Part shown: piece after piece, positions 10,587 to 21,138 of the stretch
Numbering within the stretch: position 1 is the first letter of the stretch
How the letters are laid out: each line of letters begins with the position of its first letter
DNA from: an uncultured Pelagibacteraceae bacterium
GTDB taxonomy: Bacteria; Pseudomonadota; Alphaproteobacteria; Pelagibacterales; Pelagibacteraceae
Assembly (NCBI GenBank): GCA_902599485.1
Contig: CACKFP010000001.1
Coordinates: forward strand, 1-64,000
Length of the DNA: 64,000 bases
Direction: 5' to 3'
Program-made: the position numbers and the translations under genes
The notes under the pieces: generated by a model
Database searches by the model: none
The model's input: the letters and a program-made list of their open reading frames with translations, nothing else
Told to the model about the DNA's origin: nothing

Positions 10587-11077
10587 AGAATTTTTATTTT
10601 TGTTTTCTTATTAATTAGTTTAATTAATATCAAAAAATCTTTTTCAGATATGCCTATACACCCTGCAGTGGGTATATAATTTTTTGTTAGGTGAATAAAA
10701 ATTGCACTTCCGTTGCCAATTTTTATTTTATTCCAGTTGTATTTTATTGGCAATAAATAATCATATTTATAATCATTCCTAAAAAGTTTTTCATACCCAA
10801 ATTTCGTTTTTACATTAACAAGCTTATTATATATTTTTCCTGATTTTACATCATTACACCAACCCATATTTTTTTTAATTTTTAGCGATTTTAACTTAGT
10901 GACAGGTTTATTTTTTTTATCAGATCTATAATAAATATATTCTAGAGAAAATATTCCTACTGGTGTCTTTTTATCTCCTTCAATTTTATTTTTAGTAAAA
11001 CCATTTTTCCCTACACAACATCTAAACTCAAAATCATCATAGATAAGAGTATCTTTATTTTTTACTATAATTGTCAT
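10583..11077 (-). CDS. L,D-transpeptidase (YkuD)-like protein
   Basis: GDKKTPVGIF, GSAIFIHLTKNYIPTAGCIGIS contains the HxxxxxxxxxxGCI catalytic pattern. Confidence 0.85.
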   Translation of the reverse strand: MTIIVKNKDTLIYDDFEFRCCVGKNGFTKNKIEGDKKTPVGIFSLEYIYYRSDKKNKPVTKLKSLKIKKNMGWCNDVKSGKIYNKLVNVKTKFGYEKLFRNDYKYDYLLPIKYNWNKIKIGNGSAIFIHLTKNYIPTAGCIGISEKDFLILIKLINKKTKIKIL

Positions 11078-11082
11078 ATTGT

Positions 11083-11652
11083 ATGTTTATGTTAGATCAG
11101 CAAACATTAATAATACACAAGTTCGATGTATTATTTAACATTTTAATAGAGCTTAAAAGTAGTCTTAATTTTAAATTAAAGTTAGTTAATACTAACAATA
11201 TTGAAGAAATACAAATCAACAAAAACTGTTTAATTATTTCTGGAGAAAAAAACCCAAAATTAAATAACCAAATCAGTATAGAAAATTATCCAATAGACAT
11301 AATAAAGTTATTAGAGATAATAAATATTAATTTTTTAAAGCACAAATTTAATCAACAAAATAACATCAAAATAGGAAAATATATTGTAAATTTAAACTCT
11401 AGAGTGATGAATAAAAATTCTGAGAAATTATCACTTACTGAGAAAGAGGCTAAGATTATTGTCTTTTTAAATAAATCGAAAAATCCAGTACCTATAATAA
11501 ATTTACAAAAAGAAGTATGGGATCATAAGTCTAAACTAGAAACGCACACAGTTGAAACTCATATATATAGGTTAAGAAAAAAAATTGAAAAAAAATTTAG
11601 AGATAAATTGTTTATTAAAAGTCTTAAGGACGGTTACAAATTAAATGCGTAA
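11083..11652 (+). CDS. OmpR/PhoB-type winged-helix DNA-binding protein with a degenerate receiver-like N-terminus
   Basis: C-terminal LSLTEKEAKIIVFL...EVWDHKSKLETHTVETHIYRLRKKIEKKF...IKSLKDGYKLNA. ATG at 11083 or 11089 preferred over TTG at 11071. Confidence 0.8.
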   Translation: MFMLDQQTLIIHKFDVLFNILIELKSSLNFKLKLVNTNNIEEIQINKNCLIISGEKNPKLNNQISIENYPIDIIKLLEIININFLKHKFNQQNNIKIGKYIVNLNSRVMNKNSEKLSLTEKEAKIIVFLNKSKNPVPIINLQKEVWDHKSKLETHTVETHIYRLRKKIEKKFRDKLFIKSLKDGYKLNA

Positions 11653-11761
11653 AAAAAAAAATCTGCATGCTAAAGAGCTTTTCACTAGAAAGTACAAAAC
11701 TCGAATTGTTAAAGCTAAAAAAGGCAAAGGTAGTTATAGTAGAAGAAATATTAAAGCCTAG
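11645..11761 (+). CDS. arfA: Candidate minimal ArfA-type alternative ribosome-rescue factor (38 aa), not in the ORF track
   Basis: ORF MRKKKNLHAKELFTRKYKTRIVKAKKGKGSYSRRNIKA; the LF..(x)R..KKGKGSY.R block matches the ArfA core (E. coli ...[21 protein letters not shown]...). Confidence 0.75.
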   Translation: MRKKKNLHAKELFTRKYKTRIVKAKKGKGSYSRRNIKA

Positions 11762-12680
11762 CACCAATTTGTTGAATAATTTTAGATGACATTTCTCTTC
11801 CTTTATTTAAACAATTAATATGACTATATTTGTTTAAATATCCGTGTAAAAAACCAGCAGCAAATAAATCTCCAGCGCCCGTAAGGTCTTTTATATCAAG
11901 ATTCTTTTCAACTCCATTTTCAATCACATCATCACCATTTATTAATATAGCTCCTTTGTCTCCTCTTGTTATAATTAACTGTTTTCTCAAATTTTTTCCA
12001 AACTCAATGACTTCCTCAAAATTTTTGGCATCAATTAACGACATTACTTCTTGCTCATTTGCAAAAGTAATATCTAACTTATTTTTAACTAAATCTAAGA
12101 AATGAGACTTATGTCTATCAACACAAAATTGATCTGATAAAGACATGGCAACTTTTTTTGCATTATTAATAGCTTTTTCAAAAGCTTTTTTAGGCTCACC
12201 TTCGTCCCACAAATAGCCTTCTAAAAATATCATTTCAGCCTCTTTTATGATGTTTGCATCTACATCGTTTTCATTAATTTTTCCTGCTGTACCTAAAAAT
12301 GTACACATCGTTCTTTCTGAGTCAGGTGTCACCAATATTAAACATGTTCCTGTCGGCAATTCTTCTTTCTTTTTTAAGTAAAAATATTTAACATTTTCAG
12401 ATTTTAACCCATTTTCATATTTGCCACCTAAATCGTCGTCACTTACTTTGCCTATAAAACCTACATCATTTCCTAGTTGGGAAAGTCCTACGATAGAATT
12501 AGCAACTGACCCTCCTGATATAGTTTTTTCAATTTTAAGGTCAGCCATCATAGAATGAAATTCTTTATCATCAAAAATAAGCTTCATCGTACCCTTTGTT
12601 AATTTATTTTTTTCAATAAATTTTTCGTCAACTTTGCAAATTACATCTACTATTGCATTTCCTATTCCTAAAATTTTCAT
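11751..12680 (-). CDS. PfkB-family sugar/adenosine kinase
   Basis: MKILGIGNAIVDVICKV, GGSVANSIVGLSQLG, DLTGAGDLFAAGFLHG. Start set to 12680, just after nth. Confidence 0.93.
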   Translation of the reverse strand: MKILGIGNAIVDVICKVDEKFIEKNKLTKGTMKLIFDDKEFHSMMADLKIEKTISGGSVANSIVGLSQLGNDVGFIGKVSDDDLGGKYENGLKSENVKYFYLKKKEELPTGTCLILVTPDSERTMCTFLGTAGKINENDVDANIIKEAEMIFLEGYLWDEGEPKKAFEKAINNAKKVAMSLSDQFCVDRHKSHFLDLVKNKLDITFANEQEVMSLIDAKNFEEVIEFGKNLRKQLIITRGDKGAILINGDDVIENGVEKNLDIKDLTGAGDLFAAGFLHGYLNKYSHINCLNKGREMSSKIIQQIGARL

Positions 12681-12681
12681 A

Positions 12682-13335
12682 TTAAGCTTTCTTTGTTTTA
12701 ATTGGTCTTTTTCTTTTAGGATAACAACTAGTGCAAATTTTACAAGAAATACCGTAACACTCTCTCGCTTTACAATATTCTCTCCCATAATAAATTATTT
12801 GAAGATGCAATTTGTTCCAATGCCTTTTTGGAAATAAACGCTTTAAATCTTCTTCTGTTTGAAGAACATTTTTTCCATTAGTTAAACCCCATCTTTGAGC
12901 AAGTCTATGTATGTGAGTATCTATTGGAAACGCAGGATACCCAAAACCTTGAGACATAACTACACTTGCTGTTTTGTGTCCTACTCCAGGTAGTTCCTCT
13001 AACTCCTCAAAAGTTTTTGGAACTCTACCATTATATTTTTCCACTAATGTCTTTGAAAGATTATAAACGCTCTTCGCTTTAATTCTAAAAATACCTATAC
13101 TTCTAATCAGTTTTTCAATTTTTTTTCTCCCAAGCTTAACAAAATGCTCAGGTTTATTGTATTTAGGGTAAATATTTTTTGTAACATTATTAACATTCAC
13201 ATCTGTACATTGAGCTGACAGTAGTACTGATATTAAAAGTGTAAATATATTTCTATGCTTTAATGGTATAGGTGTCGTTGGATAAGTTTTATTAAGAATC
13301 TTTAAAACTATTTTGGCTCTCTGTACTTCATTCAT
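12682..13335 (-). CDS. nth: Endonuclease III
   Basis: LLSAQCTDVNVN, LPGVGHKTASVV HhH, FPIDTHIHRLAQRWGL, C-terminal 4Fe-4S Cys ligands (CKARECYGISCKICTSC). Confidence 0.98.
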   Translation of the reverse strand: MNEVQRAKIVLKILNKTYPTTPIPLKHRNIFTLLISVLLSAQCTDVNVNNVTKNIYPKYNKPEHFVKLGRKKIEKLIRSIGIFRIKAKSVYNLSKTLVEKYNGRVPKTFEELEELPGVGHKTASVVMSQGFGYPAFPIDTHIHRLAQRWGLTNGKNVLQTEEDLKRLFPKRHWNKLHLQIIYYGREYCKARECYGISCKICTSCYPKRKRPIKTKKA

Positions 13336-14111
13336 TATTTAAAATTCAGAAGATTTCTCATTGAATAAAGTCCTGGTTTTTTATTCATTAGCCATTTAGC
13401 AGCGGTTATTGCTCCTTCAGAATATAAAGCTCTATCGAACGCTTCGTGGTTTAGTTTTATAATTTCTTTTCCGCTTGAAAAAGTAACTTCGTGTTCACCT
13501 ATAATTTCCCCTTTTCTAATTGAATTGAAATTAATTTTTTTTCCGTAAGGAAATTTTTTCTTATTTAAGTATTTTTTTCCCATCATTTCATAAAAGTCTT
13601 TATTTTTTCCATCAGCAATTCCCTTTCCAAGCATTAAAGCTGTTCCAGAAGGATGATCTTTCTTGTGTTTGTGATGAACTTCAAAAACTTTACTTAAATA
13701 ATTACTTCCCAGTGATGCAGATGTAATCTCAGTAAGATACATTAGTAAATTTATTCCAAGGCTCATATTACCTGCTTTTAAAATTGGAATTTTTTTCGAG
13801 AACTTTTTTATTAATTTTTCCTCTTTTTTTGTAAAACCTGTAGTACCAATAACTACCTTTTTTTTTAGTTTTACAGCTATTCTTAAAACTTCAAATGTGC
13901 ATTTTGGTATTGTGAAATCTATTATTACATTCGCTTTACTAAGAGCTTTTTCAGTATTTAATTCAGGTTTAATTCCATTAATTTTTTTATTAATTGCTCT
14001 GTTTTCTGTAAGAGCAACCAATTTGGTAGACTTGTCTTTATTAGCAGATTTAATGAGCTGTTGGCCCATTCTCCCCATACATCCTGTTATGGCTATATTA
14101 ATTTTACCCAT
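13335..14111 (-). CDS. dapB: 4-hydroxy-tetrahydrodipicolinate reductase
   Basis: NIAITGCMGRMGQQLI, VIGTTGF, EVHHKHKKDHPSGTALMLG. Confidence 0.98.
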   Translation of the reverse strand: MGKINIAITGCMGRMGQQLIKSANKDKSTKLVALTENRAINKKINGIKPELNTEKALSKANVIIDFTIPKCTFEVLRIAVKLKKKVVIGTTGFTKKEEKLIKKFSKKIPILKAGNMSLGINLLMYLTEITSASLGSNYLSKVFEVHHKHKKDHPSGTALMLGKGIADGKNKDFYEMMGKKYLNKKKFPYGKKINFNSIRKGEIIGEHEVTFSSGKEIIKLNHEAFDRALYSEGAITAAKWLMNKKPGLYSMRNLLNFK

Positions 14112-14138
14112 TATAAGGATCTAGATTAGCACTATTGG

Positions 14139-15263
14139 CTAGTTTTTCCAAAAACTTTTGGCTTTTTGAAAGAATTTTTTAATACTTGGGTTAGATTTTT
14201 CATTTTCAATTTCTCTAAATTTTTCTAATAATTCTTTCTGTTCTTTATTTAGTGATATTGGAACTTCAGTATTTACTTGCACGTAAAGGTCTCCAAAATC
14301 ACTTCCTCTCATGTAAGGCATTCCTTTTCCTCTTAATCTAAATTGTTTTCCACTTTGTGTTCCAGCTGGAATTTTAATTTTAGCTTTTCCACCGTCAATT
14401 GTTGGAATTTCAATAGATGTTCCAAGAGCAGCATCTGCAATTGAAACTGGACATTCAAAAAATAAGTTTTCGTCGGATCTTTTAAATAAGTCATGAGAAT
14501 GAACATTTATGAACAAGTATAAATCACCACTACTACTGCCTCTTGATCCAGCCTCTCCTTTTCCTGAAAGTCTAATTCTAGTACCATCATCTACACCTTT
14601 TGGAATAGTTACTGATAATCTTTTTGAAGCCTGTTTTTTACCTTGTCCATTGCAACTAGAACAAGGATGAGTAATTTCCTCTCCTGCACCAGCACATTGA
14701 GGACATGTTTGTTGTACTGTAAAAAAACCTTGGCTTGATCTTACTTGGCCATGACCACCACACATCGAGCATGCACCAGCTTGATGACCAGGTTTAGAGC
14801 CTGTTCCACTACAAGTATTACATTTTTCAGATGTAGAGAATTTTATATCTTGTTTCTTTCCAGAGAAGGCCTCCTCTAAGGATATAGACAAATCATATCT
14901 CAGATCCGATCCTCTATTATTTGACCTTCTTGACCTTCGGCCTCCACCAAAACCTTCACCAAAAAAATCTTCAAAAATATCAGAAAAATGATTTGAAAAA
15001 TCGAAATTTCCAAATCCTCCTCTTCCACCTCCTCCATTTTCAAAAGCTGCATGACCAAAATTATCGTAATTTTGTTTTCTCTCAGAATTGGAAAGTACAT
15101 GATATGCCTCAGACGCTTCCTTAAATTTATCTTCAGCACCTTTATCGTCTTTGTTTTTATCTGGATGATATTTTACTGCTAGTTTTCTGTATGCTGATTT
15201 TATTTGATCTGCAGAAGCGCTTTTATTTACACCTAAAACTTCGTAATAATCTCTTTTTGCCAT
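14139..15263 (-). CDS. dnaJ: Chaperone DnaJ
   Basis: J domain with HPD, G/F region, four CxxCxGxG repeats. Confidence 0.99.
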   Translation of the reverse strand: MAKRDYYEVLGVNKSASADQIKSAYRKLAVKYHPDKNKDDKGAEDKFKEASEAYHVLSNSERKQNYDNFGHAAFENGGGGRGGFGNFDFSNHFSDIFEDFFGEGFGGGRRSRRSNNRGSDLRYDLSISLEEAFSGKKQDIKFSTSEKCNTCSGTGSKPGHQAGACSMCGGHGQVRSSQGFFTVQQTCPQCAGAGEEITHPCSSCNGQGKKQASKRLSVTIPKGVDDGTRIRLSGKGEAGSRGSSSGDLYLFINVHSHDLFKRSDENLFFECPVSIADAALGTSIEIPTIDGGKAKIKIPAGTQSGKQFRLRGKGMPYMRGSDFGDLYVQVNTEVPISLNKEQKELLEKFREIENEKSNPSIKKFFQKAKSFWKN

Positions 15264-15290
15264 AACATGTTATAGACAAACAGTTGTTTA

Positions 15291-17213
15291 TTAGGCGCTT
15301 TTTTCTTTATTTTCGTCTTTTACTTCTTCAAAATCTGCATCAACAACGTTATCGTCTTTTGTATCTTCTTTCTTTGCGTCTTTTGGAGCATCTTCAGGTT
15401 TTGCACCTTGTTGTGATTTGTAGATTGCTTCACCTAATTTCATAGATGCCTGAACTAAATCTTGTGTTTTTTTCTTTATTTCCTCAACATCAGTTCCTTT
15501 AAGAGCATTTCTTAGGTTCGCTGACGCATCTTCAATAGCTTTTTTATCTGCATCAGAAACTTTGCTTCCGTGTTCATTTAAATTTTTTTCAGTTGAATGA
15601 ATTAATGTATCCGCTTGATTTCTTGCATCAACAGCTTCTCTTTTCTTCTTATCCTCTTCTTTATTTGATTCTGCATCTTTTACCATTTGATTAATTTCTT
15701 CATCACTTAATCCTCCAGATGCTTGAATTTGAATTTTTTGTTCTTTACCAGTTCCCTTATCTTTTGCAGAGACATTTACAATTCCATTTGCATCTATATC
15801 AAATGTTACTTCAATTTGTGGAACACCTCTTGGAGCTGGAGCTATACCAACTAATTCAAAATTTCCTAAAACTTTATTATCTGAAGCCATCTCTCTCTCA
15901 CCTTGAAGAACTCTAATAGACACAGCTGGTTGATTATCTTCTGCAGTAGAAAATACTTGGCTTTTTTTTGTTGGTATTGTTGTATTTTTATCTATTAATT
16001 TTGTTGATACACCTCCCAGTGTTTCTATTCCTAAGGATAAAGGGGTTACATCTAAAAGTAACACATCTTTTACATCACCTTGTAAAACACCTGCTTGAAT
16101 TGCAGCGCCCATAGCAACAACTTCGTCAGGATTTACAGATTTGTTAGGATCTTTCCCAAAGAAATTTTTTACTTCTTCTATAACCTTTGGCATTCTAGTC
16201 ATACCACCAACTAATACTATTTCATCTACTTCGCTTGCAGATAGGCCAGCGTCTTTTAGTGCAGTCTTGCATGGTGGAATTGTTCTTGAAATCAGATCTT
16301 CGACTAATGCTTCTAATTTAGCTCTAGTCATTTTCAAGTTAATATGTTTAGGTCCAGTTTTATCAGCAGTAATAAATGGAAGATTTATTTCAGTTTGTGT
16401 TGCTGATGACAATTCTATTTTTGCTTTTTCTGCAGCTTCTTTTAATCTCTGCAAAGCTAATTTATCCGATTTTAAATCAATACCGTTTTCTTTTTTAAAT
16501 TCTGAAAGCAAATAATCTACAATAGCATTATCAAAATCTTCTCCACCTAAAAATGTGTCACCATTAGTTGATTTAACCTCGAATACACCATCACCCAACT
16601 CTAGAATTGAAACATCAAATGTTCCACCACCTAGATCGTACACTGCTATTTTTTTATTAGCTTTTTTATCTAAACCATATGCTAAAGATGCTGCTGTTGG
16701 CTCATTTATAATTCTTAAAACTTCAAGTCCTGCTATTTTACCCGCATCTTTTGTTGCTTGTCTCTGAGCATCATTAAAATATGCTGGAACGGTAATAACT
16801 GCTTGTTTCACCTCGGAACCTAAATATTTTTCTGCTGTCTCTTTCATTTTCTGAAGTGTGAAAGCTGAAATTTGTGATGGAGAATATTTTTGACCTTTTG
16901 CTTCAATCCATGCATCACCTTTATCAGAATTAACTATTTTAAAAGGAGCAGTCTCCACATCTTTTTTTACTGTAGGATCATCAAAATTTCTTCCAATTAA
17001 TCTTTTAACTGCAAATATTGTATTTTCAGGATTTGTAACAGCTTGTCTTTTTGCAGGTTGACCTATTAATTTTTCTCCTTCATCAGTAAATGCAACAACA
17101 GAAGGTGTTGTTCTTGCTCCTTCGGCATTTTCTAAAACCTTAGCTTGTGTTCCCTCCATAACTGCTACACAAGAATTAGTTGTTCCTAAATCTATTCCTA
17201 TTACTTTGCTCAT
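15291..17213 (-). CDS. dnaK: Chaperone DnaK (Hsp70)
   Basis: [45 protein letters not shown] tail. Confidence 0.99.
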   Translation of the reverse strand: MSKVIGIDLGTTNSCVAVMEGTQAKVLENAEGARTTPSVVAFTDEGEKLIGQPAKRQAVTNPENTIFAVKRLIGRNFDDPTVKKDVETAPFKIVNSDKGDAWIEAKGQKYSPSQISAFTLQKMKETAEKYLGSEVKQAVITVPAYFNDAQRQATKDAGKIAGLEVLRIINEPTAASLAYGLDKKANKKIAVYDLGGGTFDVSILELGDGVFEVKSTNGDTFLGGEDFDNAIVDYLLSEFKKENGIDLKSDKLALQRLKEAAEKAKIELSSATQTEINLPFITADKTGPKHINLKMTRAKLEALVEDLISRTIPPCKTALKDAGLSASEVDEIVLVGGMTRMPKVIEEVKNFFGKDPNKSVNPDEVVAMGAAIQAGVLQGDVKDVLLLDVTPLSLGIETLGGVSTKLIDKNTTIPTKKSQVFSTAEDNQPAVSIRVLQGEREMASDNKVLGNFELVGIAPAPRGVPQIEVTFDIDANGIVNVSAKDKGTGKEQKIQIQASGGLSDEEINQMVKDAESNKEEDKKKREAVDARNQADTLIHSTEKNLNEHGSKVSDADKKAIEDASANLRNALKGTDVEEIKKKTQDLVQASMKLGEAIYKSQQGAKPEDAPKDAKKEDTKDDNVVDADFEEVKDENKEKSA

Positions 17214-17274
17214 AATCTATCCTGTTTGATGCTCATATAAGTGCTAATTTTACAACTACAACCATAATAAATAA

Positions 17275-17913
17275 TTAATTTTTTACCTCTTTTTCCTGAT
17301 TTTCCTGGTTTTTTTGGTCACTCTCTTTCTCTTCAACTTTTTTTTTGGATACAGCTACCAATGATGGTCTCAGCAACCTATCCTTCATCATAAAACCTTT
17401 TTGAATTTCTTGAACTATTGTCCCTTGATCTTTTGTATCATCTTCAACTTCCATCATAGCCTGATGTAAATTTGGGTCTAATTTTTCGTTAATTGCTTTT
17501 ATCGGCTCAATATTATTTTTTTTGAAAATTGAAATCATATCTTTATTAATAATATCAATGTGTTCCATTAATTTTTTTAATGTATCTTTATCTTTTATAG
17601 TCTCGTCACTTTCCAGTGTTTGTTTTGATCTTTCCAAATTATCTAGAAGATTAAGTGTTTCTCTTGCAAATGAAAATCCACCATATTCAAAGGCTTCATC
17701 TTTCTCTTTTTCAAATCTTCTTCTCTGATTTTCCATTTCAGCAAATGTTCTAGCAACTTTATCTTTAAGTTTTGCAATTTCATCTTCAGGTGAAAGTTGT
17801 TCTTCTTCCTCTTTATTTCCAGTTACTTCAGGGGTCTGCTTATCAGTCCTTAGCTCTGAGTTTTCGTCTTTTAAATTTTGATCTTCCTTATTTTGTGATT
17901 CTTCTTTTTCCAT
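17275..17913 (-). CDS. grpE: Nucleotide exchange factor GrpE
   Basis: AEMENQRRRFEKE, HQAMMEVEDDTKDQGTIVQEIQKGFMMKDRLLRPSLVAVSK. Confidence 0.97.
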   Translation of the reverse strand: MEKEESQNKEDQNLKDENSELRTDKQTPEVTGNKEEEEQLSPEDEIAKLKDKVARTFAEMENQRRRFEKEKDEAFEYGGFSFARETLNLLDNLERSKQTLESDETIKDKDTLKKLMEHIDIINKDMISIFKKNNIEPIKAINEKLDPNLHQAMMEVEDDTKDQGTIVQEIQKGFMMKDRLLRPSLVAVSKKKVEEKESDQKNQENQEKEVKN

Positions 17914-17949
17914 TACAATCTATATGGTAAGAAATTCTTGAAATTCTAG

Positions 17950-18552
17950 ATGTTAAAAAAAAAAAATAAAGAAATCGTAATAGGGTCAAATAATAAGGGA
18001 AAAATAAATGAAATTAGAGATTTACTGCCCAAATACTACAGTATTACCTCTCCAAAGGATTATGGCCTCAAAAGCCCTAAAGAAAATGGAAATACTTTTC
18101 TAAAAAATTCTTTAATCAAAGCAAAGCATTTTTCAAAAAAAACAAAAAAAATCTGTATCGCAGATGACTCTGGGCTTGAAATTGAGTTACTAAATAATCA
18201 ACCAGGAATTTATTCAGCAAGATGGGGTGGAAAAAAAAATGATTTTAATTTGGCAATATCCAAAGTATATCAAAAGTTATCGAAGATAGATAAAAATTGG
18301 AAATCAAAAAAGATTAAAGCAAGATTTATTTGTGCATTAACTATTTATGGATTAAAAAAAAAACCAATCCAATCTTTAGGGGTTATCAATGGTGTTATCT
18401 CTAAAAAAAAAATTGGAAATAAAGGCTTCGGTTATGATCCAATTTTCATTCCTGCGAATAAAAAATTAACATTCGGTCAAATGAGTCAAAAGCTAAAATT
18501 CAAAAATGATCACCGAGCAAAAGCTTTCAAAAAAATTAAAAAATTTCTTTAA
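17950..18552 (+). CDS. rdgB: XTP/dITP pyrophosphatase (RdgB/HAM1)
   Basis: IGSNNKGKINEI, IADDSGLEIELLNNQPGIYSARWGG, GFGYDPIFIP, FGQMS. Confidence 0.97.
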   Translation: MLKKKNKEIVIGSNNKGKINEIRDLLPKYYSITSPKDYGLKSPKENGNTFLKNSLIKAKHFSKKTKKICIADDSGLEIELLNNQPGIYSARWGGKKNDFNLAISKVYQKLSKIDKNWKSKKIKARFICALTIYGLKKKPIQSLGVINGVISKKKIGNKGFGYDPIFIPANKKLTFGQMSQKLKFKNDHRAKAFKKIKKFL

Positions 18553-19687
18553 AGTTATTATCTTGTATTTCATAAAAATTTAATTGATGAGTGATTGTTT
18601 TTTTATTTATTTCAAAGATACCTATCTTCCCTTTAAATTTATTTTTCTTAATAAACAAATTTTCATTAGTCTTTAAATCATTATTTATTAACAAGTAATA
18701 TACCAAACCTATTAGATCATAACTTAAAAAAGAAATTTGATTTGGAGTATTTTTGAAGTTTTGAATGTACTCTTTTTGAAATAACTCAAAATTATCTTTA
18801 TTTATTGATGGGAAATAAATTGGATGCAATGAAGTTTCCTTTAAAAGACTCTCATCAAACCATTGATTTAATGTAATATATTTTATTCTTTCTGAAGATA
18901 CATCGGTGTATAACAATGATGTGGCAACACTTTTTAGGCTTTCACTAAAATCAGCAATTATTACTGAATCAAAATTAATGAAACCCAACGTATCTTTTTT
19001 TTTTAATTCATCTATTTTTTTCTTTTTATTAAAAGTATTTGAATTTTCTATTCTTTTAATTTCATTTTCTAAATTTTGTTTTCTTTGTTGGTACCTAGTT
19101 AAATCCTCTATTTGTTTTGTTAACAACGTTGGGTCTTTGCTATAAATAAATTTTTCTTTTAATATTAAATTAGATTTCTCAATTGCATCTTCAATCTCTT
19201 TTTTATACTCTGTTTCAGGAACCAAAAATATTGTATTTTTTAAATTGTTTTGACTTAAATATTTTTTAATTGTATTTATCTGTGATATTGCATTTACACC
19301 TGCAGAAATTACGTTTTTTGGATTATTTCTAATTTTATTCGTAAAAGATAAAAATGTTACTTCATTTAATTCATCTAAATATTTATTGCTCTCATTGAAT
19401 ACTGGTCCAATAATTATTTTTATACCACTATTGTAAAGCTCATTTGAAACTTTAAGTGTGTCTATTGGATTTGCTTTTGTATCTTTTGGTATTATTGTAA
19501 TTCTTTTATCATTTATTTTATCTAATGCCATTCTTGTTGACTTAAGAATTGATTTGCCAATATACGAATATTCACCAGACAAAGGTACAATTAAACCAAT
19601 TTCAATTTTCTCATCTGAAATTGCTTTAAGATTAGTTAAAACGATTATAAGAAAAACTTTTAAAAATATGATATAAAATTTTCTCAT
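18536..19687 (-). CDS. LpoA/LppC-like periplasmic-binding (penicillin-binding protein activator) protein
   Basis: EKIEIGLIVPLSGEYSYIGKSILKSTRMALDKIND; divergent from rsmI as is common in proteobacteria. Confidence 0.8.
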   Translation of the reverse strand: MRKFYIIFLKVFLIIVLTNLKAISDEKIEIGLIVPLSGEYSYIGKSILKSTRMALDKINDKRITIIPKDTKANPIDTLKVSNELYNSGIKIIIGPVFNESNKYLDELNEVTFLSFTNKIRNNPKNVISAGVNAISQINTIKKYLSQNNLKNTIFLVPETEYKKEIEDAIEKSNLILKEKFIYSKDPTLLTKQIEDLTRYQQRKQNLENEIKRIENSNTFNKKKKIDELKKKDTLGFINFDSVIIADFSESLKSVATSLLYTDVSSERIKYITLNQWFDESLLKETSLHPIYFPSINKDNFELFQKEYIQNFKNTPNQISFLSYDLIGLVYYLLINNDLKTNENLFIKKNKFKGKIGIFEINKKTITHQLNFYEIQDNNFKEIF

Positions 19688-19696
19688 TGTCTTTAA

Positions 19697-20548
19697 ATGT
19701 ATAATTTTGAAATAAATGATATTTTAAAACCTGGGCTATATTGTGTTTCAACACCTATAGGAAATTTAGGTGATATGACTTTTAGAGCCATAGATATTCT
19801 AAATAAATCACACATTATTTTGTCAGAAGACACAAGAGTTTCAAGTAAACTATTATCTAAGTTCAACATAAAGACTAAATTATTGTCTAATCATAAATTC
19901 AATGAGAAAAAAAATTTAAACAATACTTTAAATTTATTAAAGGAAAAAAAAATAATTTCTATTATTTCTGATGCGGGTACTCCAACTATTTCAGATCCAG
20001 GCGGAATTTTAATAAAAGAATGCGTCAGGAATAAAATTGATATATTTCCAGTCCCAGGGTCCTCTGCTGCCACAGCTGCTGTATCTATAAGTGGTTTTTC
20101 GAACAATTTCTTCTTTTGCGGTTTTTTGCCAGATAAAAAGTTACAAATTGATCAACTTTTTCAAAAAATTTCTAACTTAAATTATTCGTTTGTTTTTTTT
20201 ATTTCACCAAAAAAAATAAAAAAAGTAACTGCCCAAATTCAAAAATATTTTAATGATAGAGATATTTTAATTACTAGAGAAATGACAAAATTTCACGAGG
20301 AGTATATTAGAGATAAGGTTAAAAACTTAAATAATATCAAAATATCAGAAAAAGGTGAAATTACTGTAGTTATATCAGAAAATTCAATTTTGCAAAATAG
20401 GTTACAAGTAATTGAAGAATCAGTTAAAAAAAAAATAGTTAAACTTTTAAAAAAAATGTCAATAAAAGATATTACATCTAAAATTAGCAAGGAGAACAAT
20501 ATATCAAAAAAAATTGTTTATGATTTTTGTTTGAAGAAAAAAAAATGA
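19697..20548 (+). CDS. rsmI: 16S rRNA (cytidine1402-2'-O)-methyltransferase RsmI
   Basis: GLYCVSTPIGNLGDMTFRAIDIL, EDTRVSSKLL, ISDAGTPTISDPGGILI, PVPGSSAATAAVSISGF. Confidence 0.98.
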   Translation: MYNFEINDILKPGLYCVSTPIGNLGDMTFRAIDILNKSHIILSEDTRVSSKLLSKFNIKTKLLSNHKFNEKKNLNNTLNLLKEKKIISIISDAGTPTISDPGGILIKECVRNKIDIFPVPGSSAATAAVSISGFSNNFFFCGFLPDKKLQIDQLFQKISNLNYSFVFFISPKKIKKVTAQIQKYFNDRDILITREMTKFHEEYIRDKVKNLNNIKISEKGEITVVISENSILQNRLQVIEESVKKKIVKLLKKMSIKDITSKISKENNISKKIVYDFCLKKKK

Positions 20549-21138
20549 GACTTAAAAAAATTATATTGATTATGATTTTCATATTTATTTCAGGATGTGT
20601 TGGATATTCTTCAACAGGTGTTTTGGGTACAGGAGTTTCTATAGCTATGGATCCAAGGACCATTGGAACTCAAATCGACGACTCTTTAATGCAAAAAAAC
20701 TTAAGAGCAAAATTAATATTAATGAACAAAAATTATTTAATAAATGTAAAGTCTAAAGTTTTAGATGGTCGAATATTTATAACTGGTAAAGTAGATACTG
20801 TTGAAGAAAAATTAAAAATTACAAAACTAGGTTGGGAAATAAAAGGTGCCAGATCAGTAAAAAATGATTTAAAAATTAAGGAAGAGTTTAATTTTAAACA
20901 AACTGCAAAAGATGTTCTAATAACTTCCCAACTAAGAACCGCTTTAATAACAAACAAAAAAATTAAGTCCGCCAATTATGATATCGATACATATAAGAAA
21001 ATTATATATATATATGGTATCTCGCAAGATGAAGACGAAAGAGCAGAAGTAATTAATGAAGCCAATAAAGTTCTTGATGTTGAAGATGTTGTTACTAGTA
21101 TTTTTTTGGTTGAGGATCTTAGAGTTATAAAAAATTAA
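20545..21138 (+). CDS. BON-domain lipoprotein
   Basis: MRLKKIILIMIFIFISGCVGYSS lipoprotein signal; two BON-like repeats. Confidence 0.88.
   Translation: MRLKKIILIMIFIFISGCVGYSSTGVLGTGVSIAMDPRTIGTQIDDSLMQKNLRAKLILMNKNYLINVKSKVLDGRIFITGKVDTVEEKLKITKLGWEIKGARSVKNDLKIKEEFNFKQTAKDVLITSQLRTALITNKKIKSANYDIDTYKKIIYIYGISQDEDERAEVINEANKVLDVEDVVTSIFLVEDLRVIKN

Noticed and set aside
17914-17949. Possible RpoH-type promoter or CIRCE element upstream of grpE
   Set aside because: The 36-nt gap has no CIRCE inverted repeat and no convincing -35/-10 heat-shock match.
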